Shown here: piece after piece, positions 24,911-31,458 of the stretch
How positions within the stretch are numbered: position 1 is the stretch's first letter
How the letters are laid out: every line of letters begins with the position of its first letter
Assembly (NCBI GenBank): GCA_017397805.1
Contig: JAFQHW010000021.1
Span: forward strand, 1 to 33,089
Length of the DNA stretch: 33,089 bases
Source of the DNA: Clostridia bacterium
Lineage (GTDB): Bacteria > Bacillota > Clostridia > Oscillospirales > CAG-382
Direction: 5' to 3'
The notes under the pieces: model-generated
Seen by the model: the letters and a program-made list of their open reading frames with translations, nothing else
Told to the model about the DNA's origin: nothing
The model's database searches: none
Position numbers and translations under genes: made by a program

Positions 24911-26332
24911 TTAATATTCGTAAAGAACCGTTACCTCGTCGGTGTGGGCTTTTGTAATGTAAACAGTAGTTTTATCGCGCTTGTAGCCGTATCTCCAGCC
25001 GATATCCTTGGAAGTATCTCTTGAGATTTCGCTTACCGATATGTACGCGGTATCACCCACTATGGATACGAAGTCCAAAAGGTAACCGCCTTCTTCCTTG
25101 CCGTTTCCGTCAAAGTCGGTATAACCCAAGCTTTCCATGGTATCCGCAGAAAGTATCGTAAACTGCCTGCCTTCACCGTTAACGTTGACAAGCGCGCCGT
25201 TAACTATTCCGCCGTTACCGTCGCAAGGTAGTATGCCGTAGGAAACGTCCGAAATTTTACCGGTGGATACCTTGAGCATCTTTATTCCGTCGGTTATGCA
25301 GGTATCGCGGACGGTGGCATCCATGCCCGTACTGAACATAATATACAGCTCGCCCTCTTCGATATAAGAGCAAAGCCTTAGCTTGGGATGGCTTAAGGGT
25401 GTTTCGGAATCGGGGCGCACAAGATACTCCGTAGCTCGCTCCTGCAAGGTGTTAATAGCCACTATACCGCCGAAGGAGTAAAACATCCCCGACCCCTGAA
25501 TGTTTGCGTAGCCGATATAAAGAATGCCGTCATTCAGCACAGCCTCCATACCGAAGCCGACCAATTTTTCCTTTTTGTGGGTGAAGGTGTTAACAAGTCT
25601 TGCATTACCTTGCATATCGGCTTCAATAACCGCAACCACAAACTTTTCGTCCTCTACGGGGTTTACGGTGGCATAATACAGCTTTCCGTTACCAACGGTT
25701 AAAAAGTAAGGGTCTGCCCCGTCAGAATCCACGTTATCGTTATTTAAAACCACGCGGTTCCCTTGGCTGTCTTCGCGCCAGAACTTCTTATCGTTGTAAT
25801 CGTAATATATTACGTTGCCCGTGGTCTCCTCTACGGTTATAAGGTTTACCTTGCCGTGGTTTTTAAGGGCACCGCCCTCAAGGTCAACGGAATACCAGCT
25901 TGAATCCGTACCGAAATAGTAAATTCGTCGGCTTGCGATATAGATCTTGCCGTCGGCTACGGCGCTTGTCAAAACCGTTTCATCACCGTTTTCCGATATG
26001 CATATCAGGTCGCTGGGGCCTGCCATATAGCTGAAGTTTGCAAAGGTTTCGGCATTGTTGCAGGAGGCACCGTTGCGCTTCCAATAATAGGTGTTGCCGT
26101 TATATCCAACGAACTCACCGCCGTTGTTCAAAACTCCACCGTCCGGTTCTTCTTCGGTGTCGTGTTCTTGGCTTTCGCTTTGATAACCGTCGGAATCCGT
26201 TTCGCTTACGGATTCATAAACGTCTTTGCTTTCTGCTTTGCCCGTGCTTTCGGGTTGGCTGTCATCCTTTCCGCAAGCGGATACGGAGAGAAGCATAATA
26301 AAAGAAAGCATAAGCATAAATAATTTTTTCAT
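24911..26332 (-). CDS. Secreted lipoprotein, probable beta-propeller-like repeats
   Basis: 473 residues. The signal peptide ends in a clear lipobox (SVSAC, Cys20), then a Ser/Glu/Asp-rich linker to about residue 66. The remainder is a series of short beta-rich units of the kind ADGKIYIASRRIYYF, GNGKLYYATVNP, NDGILYIGYAN, EEGELYIMFS and VGDTAYISVSE, spaced about 40-60 residues. That pattern is like DUF5050 or other propeller-like extracellular proteins of clostridia. No catalytic motif was seen. GAGGTT precedes the ATG and a promoter lies at 26377-26404. The function is unknown. Confidence 0.78.
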   Translation of the reverse strand: MKKLFMLMLSFIMLLSVSACGKDDSQPESTGKAESKDVYESVSETDSDGYQSESQEHDTEEEPDGGVLNNGGEFVGYNGNTYYWKRNGASCNNAETFANFSYMAGPSDLICISENGDETVLTSAVADGKIYIASRRIYYFGTDSSWYSVDLEGGALKNHGKVNLITVEETTGNVIYYDYNDKKFWREDSQGNRVVLNNDNVDSDGADPYFLTVGNGKLYYATVNPVEDEKFVVAVIEADMQGNARLVNTFTHKKEKLVGFGMEAVLNDGILYIGYANIQGSGMFYSFGGIVAINTLQERATEYLVRPDSETPLSHPKLRLCSYIEEGELYIMFSTGMDATVRDTCITDGIKMLKVSTGKISDVSYGILPCDGNGGIVNGALVNVNGEGRQFTILSADTMESLGYTDFDGNGKEEGGYLLDFVSIVGDTAYISVSEISRDTSKDIGWRYGYKRDKTTVYITKAHTDEVTVLYEY

Positions 26333-26376
26333 AACGGCAACCTCTCTTGCGTTTTTGTTTTTTTCGTACTTAACTT

Positions 26377-26404
26377 ATTATACCGATACAGGTTTTAAAG
26401 TCAA
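26377..26404 (-). promoter_or_regulatory. SigA-type promoter of the minus-strand lipoprotein
   Basis: Minus strand TTGACT (26404-26399), 16-nt spacer, TATAAT (26382-26377), about 45 nt before the start codon. Confidence 0.78.
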
Positions 26405-26469
26405 GTCTTGCAATAAAGTCTGCGGCAAAATTTTGACATTGCTTAATGAAAAGGAAACGGCTAAAACCG

Positions 26470-27135
26470 ATGAAGATTGAAAATAACGTATTAAAGCACT
26501 ACTTAAAAAACGTATATTTCATTACGGGTACCGCCTATGCGGGCAAATCCACCGCCGTTAAAATGCTGGCGGAGCGTTACGGTATGCACCTATGCGGTGA
26601 GAATTATCATATGGCGGTTTCCGACCGCGTGGCAACCCCGCATACCCACCCCGACCTTTGCTATAACAAAAACCTGACCGATTGGAAGGATTTCGTTACC
26701 CGCCCACCCGAAGAGTACGAGCGGTGGATGTACGCCGTAGGGCGCGAGGCGGCGGAATTTGAGGTGGCAGAGCTTATCTCCCTGTCTCAGGATAAGAAAG
26801 TGATAGCGGATACCAATATACCTCTCGATATTTTGAAGGAGATTTCCGATTATAACCGCGTGGCGGTTATGCTGTCGCCCCGGTCTATGAGCGTGGAGCG
26901 CTTTTTCGACCGCGACGACCCGGATAAGCAGTTCCTTCTCAGCGTTATCGACGGATGTGAAAACAGCGAAGCGGTAATGGAAAACTACCGCAAAGGGCTT
27001 GCCCTTATCAACAGCAAGGAGCATTATGACGAGTACGCAAACAGCGGATTTTTTACCGTGGTTCGGGAGGATAACGGCATAGACACAAGAGAAAAAGTGT
27101 GTGATATTATCGCAAAACATTTCGGACTGATGTAA
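26470..27135 (+). CDS. P-loop NTPase / small-molecule kinase-like protein
   Basis: 221 residues. A Walker A motif, ITGTAYAGKSTAVKMLAERYG, lies near residues 18-38. A VIADTNIPLD strand (about 118-127) is a candidate Walker B or substrate region. An Arg-rich lid follows, RSMSVERFFDRDDPDKQFL. The overall layout is that of nucleoside/nucleotide-kinase-like or zeta-toxin-like P-loop proteins, but I do not recognise the specific family. The start is uncertain: the ATG at 26470 follows AAGGAAA at a long spacing, while the ATG at 26446 has no ribosome site. The broken macro-domain gene follows 25 nt later. Confidence 0.75.
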   Translation: MKIENNVLKHYLKNVYFITGTAYAGKSTAVKMLAERYGMHLCGENYHMAVSDRVATPHTHPDLCYNKNLTDWKDFVTRPPEEYERWMYAVGREAAEFEVAELISLSQDKKVIADTNIPLDILKEISDYNRVAVMLSPRSMSVERFFDRDDPDKQFLLSVIDGCENSEAVMENYRKGLALINSKEHYDEYANSGFFTVVREDNGIDTREKVCDIIAKHFGLM

Positions 27136-27160
27136 AGTATATGGTTGGGAGTGATTTTTA

Positions 27161-27410
27161 ATGCCCCTTGAGATAGTAAGAAACGATATAACGAAAATGA
27201 ACGTTGATGCCATCGTCAACCCCGCTAACGAGTCCTTGGAGCTTTCCCTTGACGAAACGGAAGAGCTGCTCCGCAAGGCGGGGGTTTGCACTGTCCCACA
27301 GCAATAAATTCGATATTATCATCGAATATTTTATCAGCAAAGGCAATTACAACATCTTTGAAATAAACGAAGCTTTGTTTGCTTTTGACCAAAGCTTGCT
27401 CGGAGCGTAA
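27161..27410 (+). pseudogene. Broken macro-domain protein gene (internal deletion plus frameshift)
   Basis: The first 26 codons ([20 protein letters not shown], then PANESL) are the start of a macro domain (ADP-ribose binding). The reading frame then jumps straight to [15 protein letters not shown], which belongs near the C-terminus of the clostridial macro-domain proteins of about 320-340 residues. Shortly after, a GGGGG run (where four G would keep frame) shifts reading: the original frame stops after TVPQQ. The conserved tail [40 protein letters not shown] continues in another frame to the stop at 27410. The ribosome site (GGGAGTG) is still good. About 230-240 residues appear to be lost. 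Confidence 0.85.
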
Positions 27411-27412
27411 AA

Positions 27413-27964
27413 ATGACGGAACTCAAACGCTGTAAATGGTGCAATCTTAAAAACTCTACCTACGTAAAATACCACGACGAAGAGTGGGGCGTGCCCAATT
27501 TTGACGAGCGGTATTTATTTGAAATGCTTCTCCTCGAATCCTTTCAGGCAGGACTTTCTTGGGAATGCGTGCTGAATAAACGTGAAGCTTTTCGAAAAGC
27601 TTTTGATAGCTTTGATGCCGAAAAGGTTGCAGCCTACGGAGATGACAAGATAGCAGAGCTCCAAAATAATAAGGGTATCATCCGAAATAAGCTGAAAATC
27701 GGTGCGGCGGTAAATAACGCGAAGATATTTTTGGAAATTCAAAAAGAATACGGCAGTTTCGGTGAGTATCTGAAAGGTTTTACGGGAGAACGGCAGATTA
27801 CGGAAGTGGATAAGACCACGTCTCCCTTATCGGATTCCTTGTCCGCAGACCTTGTAAAACGGGGAATGAAGTTCGTGGGCAGTACCGTTATTTATTCTTA
27901 TTTGCAGGCGATCGGTGTTGTTTACTCCCATGAGGAAGAATGTTTTATGTATAAAGGACGGTAA
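27413..27964 (+). CDS. tag: DNA-3-methyladenine glycosylase I (Tag)
   Basis: 183 residues, the normal Tag size. It excises 3-methyladenine from alkylated DNA by base excision repair. The N-terminal RCKWC...YHDEEWGVP block holds the zinc ligands (Cys7, His21), with the C-terminal pair in YSHEEEC (His173, Cys177). The segment ESFQAGLSWECVLNKREAFR (about 43-62) carries the base-binding Glu/Trp region. KFVGSTVIYSYLQAIGVV is the helix-hairpin-helix end. The start lies 2 nt after the pseudogene tail. The next gene begins 3 nt after its stop. Confidence 0.94.
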   Translation: MTELKRCKWCNLKNSTYVKYHDEEWGVPNFDERYLFEMLLLESFQAGLSWECVLNKREAFRKAFDSFDAEKVAAYGDDKIAELQNNKGIIRNKLKIGAAVNNAKIFLEIQKEYGSFGEYLKGFTGERQITEVDKTTSPLSDSLSADLVKRGMKFVGSTVIYSYLQAIGVVYSHEEECFMYKGR

Positions 27965-27967
27965 AAA

Positions 27968-28270
27968 ATGAAGAAAGTTAAAATAACCGTAATGCGTAAA
28001 GCGCGGTATGACGATTTGATAGAAAAATACGAAAACCCCATAGAACACGCCTGCGACCTGTTGGAGGGACAGACGTTTATCTGCGAAGGATGGCAAAAGC
28101 CCGAAGGGTTTTGTGACAGCGCGTGGGAAAGCGTTTCGCCCTTCGTGATGGCGCTTGCTCACGGCGGTACGGACTTTTATGACGGATGGATGAAGAATCC
28201 GCGCTCCGCGATGATTTCTTGCAACGACGGATTCCGCCCCGTAAGCTTTTTGTTGGAAGTGCTTGAATAG
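27968..28270 (+). CDS. TIGR04076 family protein
   Basis: 100 residues. The sequence matches the TIGR04076 family of small clostridial proteins: VKITVMRKARYDDLIEKY, then CDLLEGQTFICEGWQKPEGFC and CDSAWESVSPFV with ISCNDGFRPVSFLLE at the end. Several cysteines (Cys29, Cys39, Cys49, Cys84) recur in the family. No function is established. GGACGG lies upstream and the tag gene ends 3 nt earlier, so the two are co-expressed. Confidence 0.85.
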   Translation: MKKVKITVMRKARYDDLIEKYENPIEHACDLLEGQTFICEGWQKPEGFCDSAWESVSPFVMALAHGGTDFYDGWMKNPRSAMISCNDGFRPVSFLLEVLE

Positions 28271-28359
28271 CCAAAACACCGTAGCTTGAAGCGAGTTTTT
28301 GGGTTGAGAATTTATCCAAAAGGCACAAAAGTCTGAGCGTTTTTTTGCTAAAACGCTAA

Positions 28360-28388
28360 TTGATAAATGGAATAAAGCGTGATATAAT
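28360..28388 (+). promoter_or_regulatory. SigA-type promoter of the 28467 lipoprotein
   Basis: TTGATA (28360-28365), 17-nt spacer, TATAAT (28383-28388). The predicted transcription start falls at the foot of the hairpin at 28394-28432. Upstream, AGCGTTTT/AAAACGCT forms another hairpin (about 28337-28358). Confidence 0.82.
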
Positions 28389-28393
28389 AAAAT

Positions 28394-28432
28394 CAGTCAG
28401 GAGGGAGACAATGTCCCTGAAGGCTGTTTTTT
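28394..28432 (+). terminator. Terminator-like hairpin at the transcript 5' end
   Basis: CAGTC (28394-28398) pairs with GGCTG (28422-28426) and AGGGA (28402-28406) with TCCCT (28414-28418), then TTTTTT (28427-28432). It begins at the predicted +1 and lies about 35 nt before the start codon, so it could attenuate or stabilise the message rather than end an upstream gene. Confidence 0.65.
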
Positions 28433-28466
28433 GATTAGGCTTTTAGTTTTTACGGAGGTGTTTATA

Positions 28467-29420
28467 ATGAAAAAACTTTGTTTTTTTACGCGTTTAACCC
28501 TTACCGCCTTTTTGCTTGCCGCCTTGCTCGTTTTTACCGCCTGCGGTGAAGAAACAAAAAAAGACGAAAGCAGTAACGGCACACCCGCGGCAGAAAGTGC
28601 GGAGCTAAGCGCCGACACTGCCCAAGAAAGCAGTGAGGAAGCGCAGGAGAGCATTGAGAGCGCAGAGGAAAGCGCTGAGACTGTGTTTGTAAACGAGTAC
28701 ACCGTTGTGGGAAGCTCTATGGCAGGTGAGATACTTTCCGGCGACTCTTCCGTTTCCGCTGAATATATAATGGGCAGATTAACAAAAGATTCTAAGCTTT
28801 ATTCCGTACTCAAGGAACGGAACCCTAATGCAAACACCGACCTTGCACCCTATATGACCGGCGGTACTGCGTTTGAGGATATGCCCTTGGCAGACTACAG
28901 CCGTGTTAACGAAGATGACTTTTTCGTACGTGTCGGTACGGAAAATTTAACACCCACAACGGAAAACGCCCCCATGAGCCTTATCATAGAGGTAGCAGAC
29001 CCCGAAGGGGTTGACGAGGAGGCAATAATTAAGCTGTTTGAGGATTGCGGTATTTGCACCGACGGTTGGTTTACCCTGTCACTGTATGACAGCAAACGTG
29101 CGTATGAAGAATTTTGCGCTAAAGAAGGACCTTACGTTGACGGTAACTCAGGCTCGGAAAGGCGCCCCGAAGACGACTTTATCCACGATAAGGCGGTGCA
29201 CGATGCCTGCCCATATACCTACTTTACGGTTTACGCTACGGAGGCACAGCTTGATGCGCTTAAAACCGAGGTGGAAACAGCATCCGACACCTTTAAGATA
29301 ACGGCACTGCCCGGCTTTTGCGTTAACGTTGAGGCAGGTCATCTATCGGAGGAGGGCACCCACAGCGGTAAAGCACTGTTTTACAGTATGGTGGAGTACG
29401 GCATAATTTACAACTATTAG
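28467..29420 (+). CDS. Secreted lipoprotein of unknown function
   Basis: 317 residues. The signal peptide ends in a lipobox (LVFTAC, Cys27), followed by a Ser/Glu/Ala-rich linker to about residue 78. The mature part has no motif I recognise; a DDFFVRVGTENLTPTTEN strand region and a C-terminal VYATEAQLDALKTEVETAS helix are visible. A frame extends upstream to 28431, but ACGGAGGTG and the signal peptide fix the ATG at 28467. It is expressed from its own promoter behind a hairpin leader. The function is not assigned. Confidence 0.8.
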   Translation: MKKLCFFTRLTLTAFLLAALLVFTACGEETKKDESSNGTPAAESAELSADTAQESSEEAQESIESAEESAETVFVNEYTVVGSSMAGEILSGDSSVSAEYIMGRLTKDSKLYSVLKERNPNANTDLAPYMTGGTAFEDMPLADYSRVNEDDFFVRVGTENLTPTTENAPMSLIIEVADPEGVDEEAIIKLFEDCGICTDGWFTLSLYDSKRAYEEFCAKEGPYVDGNSGSERRPEDDFIHDKAVHDACPYTYFTVYATEAQLDALKTEVETASDTFKITALPGFCVNVEAGHLSEEGTHSGKALFYSMVEYGIIYNY

Positions 29421-29463
29421 AATCCACACGCGGGGCATCCTCGTCTTTACTAAGGAGAACGGT

Positions 29464-29820
29464 ATGCTAAAATTTATCTGTTACCCCAAATGCACCACTT
29501 GTGTTAAGGCAAAAAAGTGGCTGGATGATAACAAAATACAATACGAGTTCAGGGATATTAAGCAAGACGCGCCCACCCTTGACGAGCTGACGGAGTGGTA
29601 CAATGGAAGCGGTCTGCCCCTTAAAAAGTTCTTCAATACAAGCGGTATGCTGTATAAATCCCTTGACTTGAAGAACAAGATTACCGAAATGACGGAGGAT
29701 GAAATGCTGGCGCTTCTTGCGAGCGACGGTATGCTCGTAAAGCGCCCGTTGCTTATCGGTAACGGCTTCGTCCTCGTTGGTTTTAAGGAAGTCGAATGGA
29801 ATGAAGCTTTAAGTAAATAA
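29464..29820 (+). CDS. ArsC/Spx family protein
   Basis: 118 residues, a thioredoxin-fold ArsC-family protein (PF03960). The N-terminal YPKCTTCVKAKKWLDDN has a CXXC pair (Cys10, Cys13), as in Spx/YffB-type members. KFFNTSGMLYKSL, LLASDGMLVKRPLLI and GFKEVEW complete the signature. Annotated members include arsenate reductases and the RNA-polymerase regulator Spx; the CXXC and the KRPLL region fit either, so I leave it at family level. AAGGAG precedes the ATG. No other ars genes are nearby. Confidence 0.88.
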   Translation: MLKFICYPKCTTCVKAKKWLDDNKIQYEFRDIKQDAPTLDELTEWYNGSGLPLKKFFNTSGMLYKSLDLKNKITEMTEDEMLALLASDGMLVKRPLLIGNGFVLVGFKEVEWNEALSK

Positions 29821-29826
29821 TTTGTA

Positions 29827-30019
29827 GAGTGCTGAAAAAGAGCGCAGACGAAATGAACCGAGGCGATAACCGGTATCTCTGTACTGTGAGCTGAGGTTAG
29901 TTTTGAACGAAAAAAGAAAATATTCTGCAGATAATTCAGGGATGCCTTCCCTGAATTTTCATCTTTATCATACAAATTGGTTTTCTTTTTCGTGTTCTGC
30001 GCCTTTGTCAGCGGTCTGA
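29827..30019. repeat. Structured dispersed repeat R2, copy B
   Basis: 193 nt collinear with 4023-4255. Ends GAGTGCTGAAAAAGAGCGCA and GCGCCTTTGTCAGCGGTCTG pair (GCTGA/TCAGC and GCGCAGA/TCTGCGC). GAACGAAAAAAGAAAA pairs with TTTTCTTTTTCGTG. The central hairpin is AATTCAGGGA (29933-29942) with TCCCTGAATT (29948-29957), over a 5-nt loop as in copy A although the stem sequence is entirely different. Confidence 0.8.
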
Positions 30020-30041
30020 GCACTCCGAATTCGGAGTGCTC
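30018..30041. repeat. Perfect 24-bp palindrome ending R2 copy B
   Basis: Half-site GAGCACTCCGAA and its exact complement. It overlaps the last bases of R2 copy B and lies just before the convergent GNAT stop. GAGTGCTC is followed by TTTATC on the plus strand, a weak terminator shape for the ArsC-like gene. R2 copy A has a different hairpin at this position. Confidence 0.75.
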
Positions 30042-30045
30042 TTTA

Positions 30046-30597
30046 TCAGTTCATCACCTTAATAAACCTAAACATCTCGTCTGGTCCTTCGTCGGGGTCG
30101 TGCTCCTCATCGTCGGGCATTTCGTGTTCGGGTTGATAATACTCGCACCAAAACTCATCGATGTAAAAACCGCACTTGTTCACGTAAAAATGGATGTTGC
30201 GCTTCTCAAAATAGGGTGTGCAGGTCTCCCAAACCACCGTTTCGGGATGCAGTGCCTCCACCGCCTGCCATGCGCCGTAGCCGATGCCGCAGCTGTGCTT
30301 TTCGGGAGATACGAAAAGAATTTCCAGCTCGTTACGGTGTGTTTCTTTGTCTATCTTCAATATCACACCACCCACCCTTTTGCCGTCAACCACAATGCGA
30401 TAGGTTTCGTTCTTCGGGTCGTCAATGGAGCGCTCAATGGTTTTTCGGGAGATGATCTCTCCGTCCCCGTCTATATGATTATCCCTCTCCCCAAACTCCA
30501 ACATGGCACCGTATTTGAACGCCCATTGATTGTCTAAAATAAACTGCTCTCTGTCATCGGCAGTCAGTGGCACAAGTGTAACTTTCGTGTTTTTCAT
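30046..30597 (-). CDS. GNAT family N-acetyltransferase
   Basis: 183 residues of the GCN5-related acetyltransferase fold. A beta-strand YRIVVDGKRVGGVILKID (about 62-80) is followed by LEILFVSPEKHSCGIGYGAWQAVEAL (about 91-116). The latter contains the acetyl-CoA pyrophosphate loop in the Q/RxxGxG/A position, here KHSCGIGYG. WETCTPYFEKRNIHFYVNKCGF is the usual C-terminal substrate/CoA segment. The acyl acceptor is unknown. The acidic tail (DDEEHDPDEGPDE) is unusual. A ribosome site CGGGGGGA precedes the ATG. Its promoter and an attenuator-like leader lie upstream. Confidence 0.88.
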   Translation of the reverse strand: MKNTKVTLVPLTADDREQFILDNQWAFKYGAMLEFGERDNHIDGDGEIISRKTIERSIDDPKNETYRIVVDGKRVGGVILKIDKETHRNELEILFVSPEKHSCGIGYGAWQAVEALHPETVVWETCTPYFEKRNIHFYVNKCGFYIDEFWCEYYQPEHEMPDDEEHDPDEGPDEMFRFIKVMN

Positions 30598-30717
30598 AAA
30601 ATCCCCCCGAAAAAAATAAAGCTCCGGCTATTGTCTGTACAATAACCCGAGCTCACTCGGACACCTAATCCGGCTTACGAGCGCTACGGCACTCCGCCTC
30701 CGGTGACCATATCCGTT
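30598..30717 (-). promoter_or_regulatory. Structured 5' leader of the GNAT gene (attenuator candidate)
   Basis: About 120 nt between the predicted start of transcription (near 30717) and the ATG. It contains a possible GAGTG/CGCTC stem, the hairpin CCGAG-TGAG-CTCGG (30660-30647) and the terminator, which competes with that hairpin for GCTCGG. An eight-codon frame (MVTGGGVP, 30710-30684) is present but has no ribosome site. I do not recognise a named riboswitch. Confidence 0.6.
30610..30652 (-). terminator. Terminator inside the GNAT leader
   Basis: On the minus strand GCTCGGGTTATTGT (30652-30639) pairs with ACAATAGCCGGAGC (30634-30621) around ACAG, with two non-Watson-Crick positions, followed by TTTATTTTTTT (30620-30610). 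The T-run ends only about 13 nt before the start codon. The base of the 5' arm is shared with an alternative hairpin (30647-30660). Confidence 0.75.
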
Positions 30718-30723
30718 TTAATA

Positions 30724-30752
30724 AATATACCACAACTGCGGGCAAATGTCAA
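30724..30752 (-). promoter_or_regulatory. SigA-type promoter of the GNAT gene
   Basis: Minus strand TTGACA (30752-30747), 17-nt spacer, TATATT (30729-30724). It lies directly after the DUF6512 stop at 30767, so the GNAT gene has its own initiation. Confidence 0.85.
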
Positions 30753-30766
30753 CCGCAAAAAACGGC

Positions 30767-31297
30767 TCAGTCGGTTATTCCGTACGTTCCCGTCAGCGGG
30801 TCTTTAAAAAGCGGTATCTGCGGTACGGCAAAGGTAAACGCTATGAACGTTGCGCCGATCAAGCATATTACACCGAAGGCTAACCAAGGTTTTTTGCACC
30901 GCAAGCCGCCGTTTTTGAACAGCCGCGTTTCCAAAAGGAACGCCGCCCCCACCGAAACAAAGAAAATAGCGATGTTAAGCCAATCGGGCGATCTACCGAA
31001 AGCACCGTTATAGGTGTAAAAGAGCACGGGGATCAAAATAAGCCCCGTGGCGATTCCCGCCAGCTTTACGCACCAATAGTTTTTGCATTCCTTAAAGTAT
31101 CGGCTTTGAACAAGTGCAAAAATAAAGAGGGGAAAGAACAGCAGCTTCATGTGCTCCCAAGTGGATTCGTTTACCCCCGAAAACGGAGCGATAAGGACGC
31201 TTTTATCCGTCAGGTCGTACAGAAAATGCAAAAGCGTACCGCCCAGCGAAGATAGCGCAAACCCCATCCATTGCCAACGTGAAAGAACTCGTTTCAT
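30767..31297 (-). CDS. DUF6512 family membrane protein
   Basis: 176 residues with about five hydrophobic segments. The pattern of an N-terminal helix ending LLHFLYDLTDKSVLIAPFSG, then VNESTWEHMKLLFFPLFIFA, then a helix with VLFYTYNGAFGRSPDWLNIA, is that of the DUF6512 family. No function is known. GGTGGG precedes the ATG. No convincing promoter was found in the 160 nt upstream, which is shared with the divergent radical SAM gene. Confidence 0.8.
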   Translation of the reverse strand: MKRVLSRWQWMGFALSSLGGTLLHFLYDLTDKSVLIAPFSGVNESTWEHMKLLFFPLFIFALVQSRYFKECKNYWCVKLAGIATGLILIPVLFYTYNGAFGRSPDWLNIAIFFVSVGAAFLLETRLFKNGGLRCKKPWLAFGVICLIGATFIAFTFAVPQIPLFKDPLTGTYGITD

Positions 31298-31396
31298 ATA
31301 CCCACCGCCTATGTTTATATTTGTAAAAGCTTATGCATAGCCACGGGCGGGTATTCCCCAATTTACCGAAGCTAACGGCAGATAAATAAAAAAGGA

Positions 31397-31425
31397 TTGA
31401 AAACAACGAAATATGTTGATATAAT
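31397..31425 (+). promoter_or_regulatory. SigA-type promoter of the radical SAM gene
   Basis: TTGAAA (31397-31402), 17-nt spacer, TATAAT (31420-31425), about 30 nt before the GTG start. Confidence 0.82.
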
Positions 31426-31458
31426 ATTTTGTAGATCAAGTAATTAACGGAGAATAAC

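Noticed and set aside
29464..29820. Arsenic resistance gene
   Set aside because: It has a CXXC site as in Spx-like members and no arsB, arsR or acr3 neighbour; left at family level.
30684..30710. Leader peptide MVTGGGVP as a called gene
   Set aside because: No ribosome site is visible; kept only as a possibility in the leader finding.
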